Below, piece by piece: positions 1-8,463 of a stretch of 64,000 nt of DNA; position 1 is the first letter of the stretch, and each line of letters begins with the position of its first letter. The position numbers and the translations under genes were made by a program. The notes beneath the pieces are model-generated. The model had not been told where the DNA came from and ran no database searches. It saw nothing but the letters and a program-made list of their open reading frames with translations. The stretch comes from Ramlibacter ginsenosidimutans (GTDB taxonomy: Bacteria > Pseudomonadota > Gammaproteobacteria > Burkholderiales > Burkholderiaceae_C), in contig NZ_JAEPWM010000002.1 of NCBI RefSeq assembly GCF_016654015.1, positions 62,001-126,000 of the forward strand. The letters run 5' to 3'.

Positions 1-1
1 C

Positions 2-949
2 GCCCGCCAGCGCGCCGACCTGGCCACCGAGCGCGCCGGCCGCGAGCAGGACGCCGAGACCGTGCAGATCGCGGCCAAGCAGGCGATCGAGGCCGCGCGC
101 ATCCGCAGCGAACAGTCGCTGGAGGAGGAGCGCATCGCCAAGGAGAAGACGCTGCAGGCGGCCGAGATCCTGCGCCGCCAGGCGCTCGACCTGGCCGAGC
201 AGCAGCGCGCGATCGCCGTCGCGCGCGAGAGCAAGAACCAGAGCGAAGCGCAGGCCGCGGCCGATGTCGCACGCGCTGCCGCCGTCGCTGCGGAAGAACG
301 GGTGTTCACGGCACGCGAAGTGGAGATGGCCGAGCGCCGCAAGGCGATCGAGCTGATCGCGGCGGCGCAGGCGGCCGAACGCGAAGCGCTCCAGATCACG
401 AGCGCGGCTGAAGCCCAGAAGATCGCGAGCGCCGACCAGGGCGCGGCGGTCCGCATGCAGGCCGAGGCGGATGCCGATGCCGAGAAGATCCGCGCGCTCG
501 CCATCCGCGTGCGCAGCGAGGCGGAAGCCGAGGGCCTGCGCCTGATGAACGAAGCGCAGAACGTGCTGTCGCCGGAAGCGCGCGCCTCCGCGCTGCGCCT
601 GCGCGTGGTGGACAAGGCCGAAGGCATCATCCGCGAATCGGTCAAGCCCATGGAGCGCATCGAAGGCATCAAGATCCTGCAGGTCGACGGCTTGCTCGGA
701 GGCGGTGGCGGCATCGCGCCGATCGCCACGCAGCCGACCAACTTCAGCGATGGCGTGGTGAACTCCGCGCTGCGCTTCCGCGCCCAGGCGCCCATCGTCG
801 ACCAGCTGCTCAAGGAGATCGGCCTCCAGGGCGGCGACATCAACGGGCTGGTGAACGGCGCCATCGGCGCTTCGAATGCCGCAGGCGCGCTGCCGCCCGC
901 CGCCGCGATCCCGCCGATCCCCGTGCAGGACGCCGGCAAGAAGGCCTGA
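2..949 (+). CDS. Flotillin-like SPFH/Band 7 protein, C-terminal part (5' end outside window)
   Basis: The reading frame is already open at the window edge, so the true start lies upstream; the GTG at 62 is internal. What is visible is a long alanine/glutamate/arginine-rich heptad-like region (about 200 residues of charged coiled coil) followed by a short C-terminal domain with a glycine run and a proline/alanine tail. This is the layout of the flotillin domain that follows the SPFH domain in membrane-associated flotillins, which scaffold membrane microdomains. The SPFH domain and N-terminal membrane anchor are not in the window, so the family call rests on the coiled-coil half. The next gene starts 4 bases after the stop, suggesting co-transcription with the SRPBCC genes. 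Other coiled-coil membrane proteins are possible but less likely. Confidence 0.72.
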   Translation, partial: ARQRADLATERAGREQDAETVQIAAKQAIEAARIRSEQSLEEERIAKEKTLQAAEILRRQALDLAEQQRAIAVARESKNQSEAQAAADVARAAAVAAEERVFTAREVEMAERRKAIELIAAAQAAEREALQITSAAEAQKIASADQGAAVRMQAEADADAEKIRALAIRVRSEAEAEGLRLMNEAQNVLSPEARASALRLRVVDKAEGIIRESVKPMERIEGIKILQVDGLLGGGGGIAPIATQPTNFSDGVVNSALRFRAQAPIVDQLLKEIGLQGGDINGLVNGAIGASNAAGALPPAAAIPPIPVQDAGKKA

Positions 950-953
950 GCCC

Positions 954-1397
954 ATGGTGCAGGTCTACGTCTCCACGGTGATCGACGCGGACGCGGATGC
1001 CGTGTGGCGGCGCATCCGCGATTTCAACGGCATGCCGCAGTGGCACCCCGGCATCGCCGACAGCCGCATCGAGAACGGCGAGCCCCCGGACAAGGTGGGC
1101 TGCGTGCGCGACTTCCACACGCGCGACGGCGGCCGCATCCGCGAGCGGCTGCTGGCTCTCTCGGACTACGACTACAGCTGCAGCTACGCGATCCTGGAAA
1201 GCCCGATGGGCGTGGAGAACTACACCGCCACGCTCAAGCTCACGCCGGTCACCGACGGCGCGCGCACCTTCGCGGAATGGAGCGCGGAGTTCGACTGCGA
1301 ACCGCGGCGCGAGCAGGAGCTGTCCGACCTGATCGGCGGCGGCGTGTTCCAAGGCGGCTTCGACGCGCTCAAGCGCCACTTCGGCACGCGCCGCTAA
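954..1397 (+). CDS. SRPBCC (START/Bet v1-like) family protein
   Basis: A 147-residue single-domain protein. The pattern fits the polyketide cyclase/dehydrase type of the SRPBCC fold: an N-terminal strand, a W-rich helix (VWRRIRDFNGMPQWHPGI), then a central GCVRDF-x-TRDGGRIRERLL segment and a C-terminal helix. These helix-grip proteins bind hydrophobic ligands; the ligand here cannot be read. The ATG at 954 was chosen because it starts at the first strand of the fold and lies 4 bases after the upstream stop; an earlier in-frame ATG at 876 lies inside the flotillin gene. It is clearly a paralogue of the N-terminal domain of the next gene, sharing GCVR-x-F, RIRE-L, LSD and LKPVTDG-type blocks, so the two arose by tandem duplication. 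Confidence 0.85.
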   Translation: MVQVYVSTVIDADADAVWRRIRDFNGMPQWHPGIADSRIENGEPPDKVGCVRDFHTRDGGRIRERLLALSDYDYSCSYAILESPMGVENYTATLKLTPVTDGARTFAEWSAEFDCEPRREQELSDLIGGGVFQGGFDALKRHFGTRR

Positions 1398-1401
1398 AGC
1401 C

Positions 1402-2850
1402 ATGCTGCAGAAGGTCGTGCGCTCCGCCGTCATCGACGCGCCGATCGCGCGCGTGTGGGAGGTGCTGCGCGACTTCAACAGCCATGACCAGTGGCACGAC
1501 GTCGTGGAGAAAAGCCGCATCGAGCACGGCGAGCCCTCGTCGCGCGTGGGCTGCGTGCGCAGCTTCACGCTCAAGGACGGCAACCGCATCCGCGAGCAGC
1601 TGATCGGCCTCTCGGACAAGGACTGGCAGTCGACGTATTGCATCCTCGACGCCACGGTGCCGCTGAATCGTTACGTCGCGACGGTGACGCTCAAGCCGGT
1701 CACCGATGGCGATCGCACCTTCTGGCACTGGGAGTCGCGCTTCGACGCGCCGCCTGGCCGGGAAGCGGAGCTGCGTCAGATGGTGGCCGAGGGGGTGTAC
1801 GAGGCGGGGTTCGCGAACCTGCGGCGTTATCTCGCGGGTGGTGCGCACGCGGAGCGTGCACACCCTGCGAGCGGCACGGCGGCCAGGGAGGTGCGCCTCT
1901 CGCGCTACGGCGGGCCCGAGGAACTGGAAGCGGTGAGCGCGAACGCGCCGCAGCCCGGTCCCGGTGAAGTGCGCATCCAGCAGTCCGCGGTGGGCGTGAA
2001 CTTCCTGGACATTTATCTGCGCCGCGGCTGGATCCCTGCGATGTTGCCGCTGCCCGGTGTGCTGGGCATGGAAGCCGCAGGCACGGTGATCGACATCGGT
2101 ACGGGCGTCACGGGGTTGTTGCCCGGTGACCGCGTGGCCTACCTGTGCCCGCAGCCGGGCTCTTACTGCAGCGTGCGCACCCTGGCTGCGCGCCATGTCG
2201 TGCGCCTGCCCGCGGACGTCGACGAGGAAACGGCGGCGGCCCTGCTGCTCAAGGGGGTAACCGCGGACTACCTGCTGCGGGATCTCGCGCGCGTGCGTCC
2301 CGGCACCCGCCTGCTCGTGCACGCGGCGGCGGGCGGCGTGGGCTCGCTGCTGTGCCCGTGGGCGCGCCGCCTGCATGCCACCGTGATCGGCACCGTGTCC
2401 TCGGAGGCGAAGGCGCGCATCGCGCGCGAGCAAGGCTGCGAGCACGTGATCGTCGCGCCGGACCATCGCTTTGCCGAAACCGTGCAGTCGCTGTGCGGCG
2501 GCGTCGACGTGATCGTCGACGGACTCGGTGCCGCCGCGGTGGACGGGAACTTCGGCGCGGCGGCCAAGCGCTGCCACTGGATCAGCCTGGGACAGGCCAC
2601 CGGCCCCTTGCCGCCGCTGGACCCCGATCGCCTGCTGCACAAGTCCATGAGCTTCTCGCGGCCGGTGGTGTTCGACTATGTCGCCACGCCGCGCGAACTG
2701 CAGGAGCGCGCGCAGCGCGTCTGGCAGGCACTCGCCGCCGGCGTGCTGCCGCCGCCGCGCATCGAACGTTTCGCGCTCGCAGCGGCCGGCGCTGCGCACC
2801 AGCGACTGGAATCGCGCGCCAGCACCGGCTCGCTGGTGCTGCTGCCCTGA
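1402..2850 (+). CDS. SRPBCC domain fused to a zinc-free quinone oxidoreductase (MDR superfamily)
   Basis: A 482-residue protein with two domains. Residues 1 to about 145 are an SRPBCC domain very like the preceding gene product. From about residue 158 the sequence is a medium-chain dehydrogenase/reductase of the quinone oxidoreductase (QOR) type: the start motif REVRLSRYGGPEELE, the substrate-side NFLDIYLRRG, GLLPGDRVAY, and the Rossmann motif HAAAGGVGS near residue 312. Zinc-ligand cysteines are absent, as in QOR/crotonase-type reductases, so an NADPH-dependent one-electron or enone reduction is the family expectation. Free-standing QORs are about 325 residues, so this one is complete and carries an extra domain. 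No convincing independent start or stop separates the halves, so I treat it as a true fusion. Start ATG is 4 bases after the preceding stop. Confidence 0.85.
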   Translation: MLQKVVRSAVIDAPIARVWEVLRDFNSHDQWHDVVEKSRIEHGEPSSRVGCVRSFTLKDGNRIREQLIGLSDKDWQSTYCILDATVPLNRYVATVTLKPVTDGDRTFWHWESRFDAPPGREAELRQMVAEGVYEAGFANLRRYLAGGAHAERAHPASGTAAREVRLSRYGGPEELEAVSANAPQPGPGEVRIQQSAVGVNFLDIYLRRGWIPAMLPLPGVLGMEAAGTVIDIGTGVTGLLPGDRVAYLCPQPGSYCSVRTLAARHVVRLPADVDEETAAALLLKGVTADYLLRDLARVRPGTRLLVHAAAGGVGSLLCPWARRLHATVIGTVSSEAKARIAREQGCEHVIVAPDHRFAETVQSLCGGVDVIVDGLGAAAVDGNFGAAAKRCHWISLGQATGPLPPLDPDRLLHKSMSFSRPVVFDYVATPRELQERAQRVWQALAAGVLPPPRIERFALAAAGAAHQRLESRASTGSLVLLP

Positions 2851-2864
2851 ACGAGGAGGACCGC

Positions 2865-3239
2865 ATGATCCAAGGCTTGAACCACTTCACCGTGATCGCG
2901 GAGGACTACGAAAAGACGCTCGCGTTCTACACGCGCCTGGTAGGCCTGCAGAACGGCCCGCGGCCCGACCTCGGCTTTCCGGGAGCATGGCTGTATGCGG
3001 ACGGGCGCGCCGTCGTCCATGTGTACGCGGACCGGCCCGTTCCTGCGCAGCGTGCCGGCGTCATCGACCACATCGCCTTCTCCGCGCGCGGCCTGAAGCA
3101 GGTCAAGGAGCGCTTCGACGCCGAAGGCACACCGTACGAGCTGCGGCGGCAGCGCGGAGCCGGCACCTGGCAACTCTTTTGCAACGACCCCAACGGTGCG
3201 CGGGTGGAACTCGATTTCGACGCTGCCGAAACGCCGTGA
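2865..3239 (+). CDS. VOC (glyoxalase/bleomycin-resistance) family protein
   Basis: A 124-residue single-unit vicinal oxygen chelate protein. It begins with the characteristic GLNHFTVIAEDYEKTLAFYTRLVGL module and ends with NDPNGARVELDF. Plausible metal ligands are His7, His69 (VIDHIAF) and Glu115 (VELDF). Proteins of this size act as dimers and may be dioxygenases, isomerases or antibiotic-binding proteins; the substrate is not readable. The ATG at 2865 is preceded by a strong Shine-Dalgarno (GAGGAGG) 14 bases after the fusion gene's stop, so it is likely the last gene of the flotillin-SRPBCC-QOR operon. Association with a quinone/enone reductase and SRPBCC proteins suggests a small-molecule detoxification or aromatic-compound task, but that is inference. 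Confidence 0.85.
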   Translation: MIQGLNHFTVIAEDYEKTLAFYTRLVGLQNGPRPDLGFPGAWLYADGRAVVHVYADRPVPAQRAGVIDHIAFSARGLKQVKERFDAEGTPYELRRQRGAGTWQLFCNDPNGARVELDFDAAETP

Positions 3240-3373
3240 GCCAAGTCCGCCGGGCGGCGCGTGCACGCCGCGCGTCGGCCTGCGCGTCACACGACCGCAC
3301 GGAGCGGTATCTCGTGTAATCGGACGCTAACGCCGCTTGTGCAGCACCGCGTGGCGCGCTTACCGTTCGCGCC

Positions 3374-3865
3374 ATGAACGCAGTCCTGTCGCCTCCGATT
3401 CGCTTCGACGTGCAAGGCCTCATCCACGCGGCGGCCCACAACCAGACGCTCGACGCCTTCCATCCCAGCCTCACGAGCCGGCAGTGGGAGTTGCTCGGCA
3501 CCTACCTGCAGCCTTCCGCGGTGCGGCAAGGCCAGGTGGTGATCGAACAGCATGCGAGCGATCGCACCGTGTACTTCGTGGAAACCGGGCAGCTGACGGT
3601 CCACCGCGAGGACGACAAGGGCCGGCTGCGGCTCGCGGTGGTGGAGGCGGGATCGGCCGTCGGCGAAGGCGGCTTCTTCACGCGCCAGCCGCGCAATGCG
3701 ACCGTGCAGGCGGCGAGCGCGTGCAAGCTGTGGTCGCTCAGCCCGACGCGTTTCGCCGAGCTCACGAACCGGCAGCCGCAACTCGCGCTGGAAGTCGCGA
3801 TGGCGCTCGGCTCGCTCGTGGCGCGCCGGCTCACCAACCGGCCCAAGCGCGCGGCGGTCACATGA
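3374..3865 (+). CDS. Cyclic nucleotide-binding domain protein without DNA-binding domain
   Basis: A 163-residue protein. Residues about 40 to 150 form a CRP/FNR-type cNMP-binding beta roll: QGQVVIEQ, a DRTVYFVETGQLTVHRED core, AVGEGGFFTRQPRNATVQA (the phosphate-binding cassette position, with GEGGFF and R-N-A) and the final helical segment. There is no helix-turn-helix after the roll, so it cannot act as a CRP-type transcription factor alone; family members of this sort regulate partner proteins by nucleotide binding. A 134-base gap precedes it and ATG 3374 is the only start giving the whole domain. Neighbours do not reveal its partner. Confidence 0.82.
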   Translation: MNAVLSPPIRFDVQGLIHAAAHNQTLDAFHPSLTSRQWELLGTYLQPSAVRQGQVVIEQHASDRTVYFVETGQLTVHREDDKGRLRLAVVEAGSAVGEGGFFTRQPRNATVQAASACKLWSLSPTRFAELTNRQPQLALEVAMALGSLVARRLTNRPKRAAVT

Positions 3866-3994
3866 CAACGCGCGCGTGCCGCTCGTCTTGCGTCCTTCTC
3901 CGCCTGTCCGTCCGGCCGGAGTGCTTACAGGGGCGTAACAACTGCATGGCGACACTGGCTGCAACGCCAGCAGTCGCCTGAAAGGCCGAGGAAG

Positions 3995-4771
3995 ATGTTC
4001 AACTGGTTTTCCGGAAAGAAGGCCAAGGATGCGCAGCACAGCGCGCTGCCGAGCTCCGGCATGTCGCGGCTCGAATCCACCAAGCCCTACCACCAGACCC
4101 GCCACGGCAGCGGCGGCCGTGCGCAGCCCGCCAACCGCAAGCAGGAGCGCCTGGAGCGGCGCGAGCTGCTGTACGCCGTCGTGCGCGAATCGATGGTGCG
4201 CGCAGGCGTGCTGTCCTCCAGCTACAAGTTCAAGGTGCTGTCCCTCGACCAGCGCGGCCGCCAGTTCATGGTGATGGTCGATCTCTCGCAGGGCTCCGCG
4301 AGTGACACGCGCCGCCTCGCCGAGATCGAAGCGATGGTCGCGCAATCCGCCAAGAGCCGCTATGACATCCTGGTGTCGGCCGTGTACTGGCGCGCCAACG
4401 ACCACGTCGCCAGCGGCGATCCCGAGCGCTTCGCCGCACCCAGGGTGCCGGGGCAGCCCGGGTCGCCGGATGCGATGCACTCGGGCCCGGTGCCGCTCGA
4501 CCCCGGCACGCGTCCGGCCCAACTCGAGGCCGCGTCACCCGAGCGGCCGCGCCCGCGGGTGGACCCGCTGCAGGCCGAGGAGGTCACGGCCTTTCGCAAG
4601 GCGCTCGCCGCGGGCGTGCGCGGCGAGCAGGCGCTGGCCAGCGCGAACCGCGGCGCGCAGCCGCAACGCTACACGCTGCTCACGGGTTTCGAGGACACGG
4701 AGATGGCATCGGGCGTCGCCGACGACGTCGGCGAACACCTGAGCGGCACGCAGTACGGCGCGCTGCGCTGA
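3995..4771 (+). CDS. Conserved-looking hypothetical protein, 258 residues
   Basis: I do not recognise this family. The protein starts MFNWFSGKK, has a basic, serine/glycine-rich first 50 residues, a charged helix (NRKQERLERRELLYAVVRESMVRAG), then an alpha/beta-looking block (YKFKVLSLDQRGRQFMVMVDL...YDILVSAVYWR, residues about 75 to 135). A long proline/alanine-rich, probably disordered stretch follows, and a short C-terminal segment ends in TLLTGFEDTEMASG. No signal peptide or membrane segment is visible. A Shine-Dalgarno (GAGGAAG) sits just before the ATG. It is followed by a large palindromic repeat before apt. Codon use matches its neighbours. Confidence 0.7.
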   Translation: MFNWFSGKKAKDAQHSALPSSGMSRLESTKPYHQTRHGSGGRAQPANRKQERLERRELLYAVVRESMVRAGVLSSSYKFKVLSLDQRGRQFMVMVDLSQGSASDTRRLAEIEAMVAQSAKSRYDILVSAVYWRANDHVASGDPERFAAPRVPGQPGSPDAMHSGPVPLDPGTRPAQLEAASPERPRPRVDPLQAEEVTAFRKALAAGVRGEQALASANRGAQPQRYTLLTGFEDTEMASGVADDVGEHLSGTQYGALR

Positions 4772-4781
4772 CGCAGACGCC

Positions 4782-4847
4782 GGGGTTCGCGTCGCTCACC
4801 GCCAGCCTACGCACGAACGTAGGCTGGCGGTGAACGCAGTGAACCCC
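4782..4847. repeat. Imperfect 30-bp palindrome, copy 1 of a REP-like intergenic element
   Basis: Left arm 4782-4811 and right arm 4818-4847 are inverted with 26 of 30 positions matching and a 6-base loop. It lies between the convergent ends of the hypothetical gene (stop 4771) and apt (stop 4854). The arms share the core GTAGGCTGGCGGTGA...GAACCCC with the second copy at 19095-19182. It could serve as a bidirectional terminator, though no strong T-tract is present. Confidence 0.8.
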
Positions 4848-4853
4848 AGCTCG

Positions 4854-5408
4854 CTAGTGCCCGCCGAAATGCACGAAGGTGAACACCTCGAGCCCGCCTT
4901 CCCGCAGGCGCTGTGAGCCGCCCAGCTCCGGCAGGTCCACGATGGCGCAGCCTTCGATCACCGTGCCGCCGAGTTTCTCGAGCAGCTTCTTGCCCGCCAT
5001 CATGGTGCCGCCGGTGGCGATCAGGTCGTCGATCAGCAGCACGCGCTGCCCGGGCTTGATCGCATCGGTGTGCAGTTCCACCGTCGCACTGCCGTATTCG
5101 AGCTCGTAGGTCTCCTCCACGGTGGTGAAGGGCAGCTTGCCCTTCTTGCGGATCGGCACGAAGCCCACGCCCAGTTCGTACGCGACCACCGAGCCCAGGA
5201 TGAACCCGCGCGCGTCCAGCCCCGCGACCACGTCGGGCCGGCGGTCCATGTAGCGGTGCACGAAGGCGTCGATCAGCACGCGGAACACCTTGGGGTCCTG
5301 CAGCAGCGGCGTGATGTCGCGGAACTGCACGCCGGGGGCCGGCCAGTCGGGCACGGTGCGGATGTGGCGACGCAGGTAGTCGCTGACGTCGAGGGCGTCG
5401 TCTTGCAT
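4854..5408 (-). CDS. apt: Adenine phosphoribosyltransferase
   Basis: About 184 residues, the normal size for Apt. It converts adenine and PRPP to AMP in purine salvage. The signature [16 protein letters not shown] and the PRPP-binding motif [17 protein letters not shown] are both intact, as is the RGFILG loop and the flexible-loop region [17 protein letters not shown] chose the ATG at 5408; a TTG two codons upstream (5414) overlaps the stop of the upstream antiporter gene. With either start the gene abuts kefB (stop 5411), so the two are probably transcribed together from the kefB/kdsD divergent region. The 3' end faces the palindrome at 4782-4847. Confidence 0.95.
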   Translation of the reverse strand: MQDDALDVSDYLRRHIRTVPDWPAPGVQFRDITPLLQDPKVFRVLIDAFVHRYMDRRPDVVAGLDARGFILGSVVAYELGVGFVPIRKKGKLPFTTVEETYELEYGSATVELHTDAIKPGQRVLLIDDLIATGGTMMAGKKLLEKLGGTVIEGCAIVDLPELGGSQRLREGGLEVFTFVHFGGH

Positions 5409-5410
5409 GG

Positions 5411-7396
5411 TCAACCTTTGAGCAGGATTTCTTCGGCGAGGGCCAGCGGTTCAGGCCGGCCGGAGAGCACGAGCGTATCGCCATCTTCCAGCGCCGGATC
5501 GCTGCCCGGGTCGATGGTGCGGCCGTTGCCGCGGCGCAGGCTCACCACGCGCACGCCCTCGCGTTCGAGCCGCAGCTGGCTCAGGGCGCGACCGAGCCCG
5601 CTCGCGCCCAGCGGCAGCGTGACGGTGGCCAGCCGCTCCTGCTCGATCTCCTGGGCCGTGCTGTCGTCGGCGCCGTGGAAGTAGCCACGCAGCAGGTTGT
5701 AGCGCGCGTCGCGCTGGTCCTGCACGATGCGGATCACGCGCCGCATGGGCACGCCGACCAGCGCCAGGGCGTGGCTCGCGAGCATGAGCGAGCTCTCCAG
5801 GGTCTCGGGCACGACTTCCGTGGCGCCCGCCTCCTGCAACTTCTCGAGGTCGTGGTCGTCGTGCGTGCGGACGATCACGGGCACGTGCGGCGCGTGCGAG
5901 CGCGCGCGGTCCAGCACCTTCAGCGCCCCGGGCACGTCCAGGTAGGTGATCACGACGGCCGAGGCGCGCGCCAGGCCCGCGGCGATCAGCGCCTGCAGCC
6001 GCGCGGCATCGCCGAACACGACCGAGTCGCCCGCAGCGGCCGCCTGCCGCACGCGGTCTGGATCGAGGTCCAGCGCCATGTACGGGATGCCTTCCTGCTC
6101 CAGCATGCGCGCGAGGTTCTGGCCGCAGCGGCCATAGCCGCAGATGATCACGTGCTTGTTGGCGTTGATGGACTTGCGCGCGATGGTCGTCATCTGCAGC
6201 GACTGCAGCAGCCATTCGCTGGCAACCAGCTTCATCACGATGCGGTTGCTCCACTGGATGATGAAGGGCGTGGCCAGCATGGAGATCACCATGCTCGCGA
6301 GCACCGGGTGGATCAGCGCATCGGGCACCAGCCCGTTCAGCCGCGCGAGCGTCAGCAGCACGAAGCCGAATTCGCCGGCCTGCGCGAGATAGAGGCCGGT
6401 GCGCAGCGACACCCCGGCGCTGGCGCCGAACAGCTTGGCCAGTCCCATCACCATCAGCAGCTTGAACAGCACGGGCGCGGTGAGCAGCAGCAGCACGAGG
6501 CGCCAGTGTTCCGCCACCGGTCGCCAGTTCAACAGCATGCCGATGGTGATGAAGAACAGGCCCAGCAGCACGTCGTGGAAGGGGCGGATGTCCGCTTCCA
6601 CCTGGTGCTTGAACTCGGTCTCGGAGATCAGCATGCCGGCGATGAAGGCGCCCAGCGCGAGCGACAGGCCCGCCAGTTCCGTCAGCCAGGCGAGGCCCAG
6701 CGTGACCAGCAGCAGGTTCAGCACGAACAGCTCGTCGCTCTTGCGGCGCGCCACCAGCGTGAGCCACCAGCGCATCAGGCGCTGGCCGCCCGCGAGCAGC
6801 AGCGCGATCAGGGCCACGGCCTTCACGCCGGCGATCGCGACTTCGCGCATCAGCACCTCGGGCGGGCTGCCCAGGGCGGGGATCAGCACCAGCAAGGGCA
6901 CGACGGCGAGGTCCTGGAACAGCAGCACGCCCATCACGCGCTTGCCGTGCTCCGACTCCAGCTCCAGCCGGTCGGACATCATCTTCACCACGATGGCGGT
7001 GGAACTCATCGCCAGCGCGCCGGAGAGTGCCAGCGCCGTCTGCCAGTGCATCTGCCACAGGTTGGGCAGCACGGCGCCGAGCAACGCCGCTCCCGCCGTG
7101 GCCAGCACGATGGTCAGCACCACCTGGGACAGCCCGAGCCCGAACACGTGCGTGCGCATCGCGCGCAGCTTGGGCAGGTTGAACTCCAGCCCGATCACGA
7201 ACATCAGGAACACCACGCCGAACTCGCCGAGGTGGCGCACGCCCTCCGAGTCCTGCGCCAGGGCCAGCGCATTGGGCCCGATCACGACGCCCACCGTGAG
7301 GTAACCCAGCATGGCCGGCAGGCGCAGGAAACGGCAGGCCACGACCCCGAGAACGGCGGCCAGCAGGTACAGCAGGGTGAGCTCGAGGGAGGTCAT
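5411..7396 (-). CDS. Monovalent cation:proton antiporter-2 (CPA2/KefB-type) with RCK domains
   Basis: A 661-residue inner-membrane protein of the size of KefB/KefC or YbaL. Residues 1 to about 385 contain some twelve hydrophobic segments of the Na+/H+ exchanger fold (for example the [16 protein letters not shown] and [15 protein letters not shown] motifs). From about residue 415 a TrkA-N Rossmann domain begins with [18 protein letters not shown], binding NAD(H) or a nucleotide. The last 80 residues are a TrkA-C domain. The family exports K+ (or Na+) in exchange for protons, often under electrophile or redox stress. No KefF/KefG ancillary subunit gene is adjacent. ATG 7396 lies 47 bases from the divergent kdsD gene, so the promoters share a very short region. 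Confidence 0.9.
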   Translation of the reverse strand: MTSLELTLLYLLAAVLGVVACRFLRLPAMLGYLTVGVVIGPNALALAQDSEGVRHLGEFGVVFLMFVIGLEFNLPKLRAMRTHVFGLGLSQVVLTIVLATAGAALLGAVLPNLWQMHWQTALALSGALAMSSTAIVVKMMSDRLELESEHGKRVMGVLLFQDLAVVPLLVLIPALGSPPEVLMREVAIAGVKAVALIALLLAGGQRLMRWWLTLVARRKSDELFVLNLLLVTLGLAWLTELAGLSLALGAFIAGMLISETEFKHQVEADIRPFHDVLLGLFFITIGMLLNWRPVAEHWRLVLLLLTAPVLFKLLMVMGLAKLFGASAGVSLRTGLYLAQAGEFGFVLLTLARLNGLVPDALIHPVLASMVISMLATPFIIQWSNRIVMKLVASEWLLQSLQMTTIARKSINANKHVIICGYGRCGQNLARMLEQEGIPYMALDLDPDRVRQAAAAGDSVVFGDAARLQALIAAGLARASAVVITYLDVPGALKVLDRARSHAPHVPVIVRTHDDHDLEKLQEAGATEVVPETLESSLMLASHALALVGVPMRRVIRIVQDQRDARYNLLRGYFHGADDSTAQEIEQERLATVTLPLGASGLGRALSQLRLEREGVRVVSLRRGNGRTIDPGSDPALEDGDTLVLSGRPEPLALAEEILLKG

Positions 7397-7431
7397 TCGC
7401 TGCCTATGCTATCCGCCGCAGGTCCGCCCCT

Positions 7432-7437
7432 TAAAAT
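7432..7437 (+). promoter_or_regulatory. Putative -10 box for kdsD (TAAAAT)
   Basis: TAAAAT lies 6 bases before the kdsD ATG at 7444. If used, transcription would begin at or next to the start codon, giving a leaderless or near-leaderless message; consistent with this, no Shine-Dalgarno is visible. No clear -35 box is seen, so support is weak. Confidence 0.3.
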
Positions 7438-7443
7438 CCACGG

Positions 7444-8463
7444 ATGACTGCCGCACCCTCGCCGGACTCCGGCCCTGCCGTGGCCGGGCCCGAAGCCGGC
7501 GCCCGGGCCTTGAAGCTGGCGCGCGAAACCTTCGAGATCGAAGCCGCCGCCGTGCTGGGCCTGAAGGACCGCGTGGGTGCGAGCTTCGCCGCCGCCGTGC
7601 AGGCCATGCTGAACCTGCGCGGGCGCGTGGTGGTGATGGGCATGGGCAAGAGCGGCCACGTCGGGCGCAAGATCGCCGCCACGCTCGCATCGACCGGCAC
7701 GGCCGCCATGTTCGTGCATCCGGCCGAGGCCAGCCACGGCGACCTGGGCATGATCAAGCCGGTCGACCTCGTGCTGGCCATCTCCAACGGCGGGGAGAGC
7801 GACGAGATCACCGTGATCCTGCCGGTGCTCAAGCGTCTGGGCGTGCCGATGGTCGCGATGACCGGCAACCCGGACTCCACGCTGGGCCGGCACGCCGACA
7901 TCGTCCTGGACAGCGGCGTCGAGAAGGAAGCGTGTCCGCTGAACCTCGCGCCCACCGCGAGCACCACTGCGCAGCTTGCGCTGGGCGACGCGCTGGCCGT
8001 GGCGCTGCTGGATGCACGCGGCTTCCGCGCCGAGGACTTCGCACGCTCGCATCCCGGTGGTGCGTTGGGCCGCAAGCTGCTGACCCACCTCGGCGACGTG
8101 ATGCGCAAGGGCGATGCGGTGCCGCGCGTGCCCGCCGACGCGCCCTTCACCGTTCTGATGCGCGAGATGAGCGCCAAGGGACTCGGTGCTTCCGCGGTCG
8201 TCGACGCGGAGGGCCGGCCGCTGGGCATCTTCACCGACGGCGACCTGCGCCGCCTGATCGAACGCGGCGTGGACCTGCGTCCCATGCGCGCGCGCGAGGT
8301 GATGCATCCGGCACCGCGCACGATCCGCGACGACGCGCTGGCGGCCGAGGCGGCGCAGCTGATGGAACAGTTCCGAATTACCAGCGTGCTGGTGGTGGAC
8401 GCGGACGGACGCCTGGTCGGCGCGGTGAACAGCAACGACCTGATGCGCGCGAAGGTCATCTGA
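7444..8463 (+). CDS. kdsD: D-arabinose-5-phosphate isomerase (KpsF/GutQ family)
   Basis: A 339-residue protein converting ribulose-5-phosphate to arabinose-5-phosphate, the first committed step to KDO for lipopolysaccharide. The SIS sugar-isomerase domain carries VVVMGMGKSGHVGRKIA (about residues 61-77), SNGGESDEI and the active-site histidine context SHPGGALGRKLL near residue 200. Two CBS domains follow (about 215-275 and 283-339). Length matches the family. The stop overlaps the kdsC start (TGATG), placing it at the head of kdsD-kdsC-lptC-SDR. Start ATG at 7444 is the first in frame near a -10-like sequence. Regulation of KdsD through the CBS pair by a nucleotide is known for the family but not shown here. 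Confidence 0.95.
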   Translation: MTAAPSPDSGPAVAGPEAGARALKLARETFEIEAAAVLGLKDRVGASFAAAVQAMLNLRGRVVVMGMGKSGHVGRKIAATLASTGTAAMFVHPAEASHGDLGMIKPVDLVLAISNGGESDEITVILPVLKRLGVPMVAMTGNPDSTLGRHADIVLDSGVEKEACPLNLAPTASTTAQLALGDALAVALLDARGFRAEDFARSHPGGALGRKLLTHLGDVMRKGDAVPRVPADAPFTVLMREMSAKGLGASAVVDAEGRPLGIFTDGDLRRLIERGVDLRPMRAREVMHPAPRTIRDDALAAEAAQLMEQFRITSVLVVDADGRLVGAVNSNDLMRAKVI

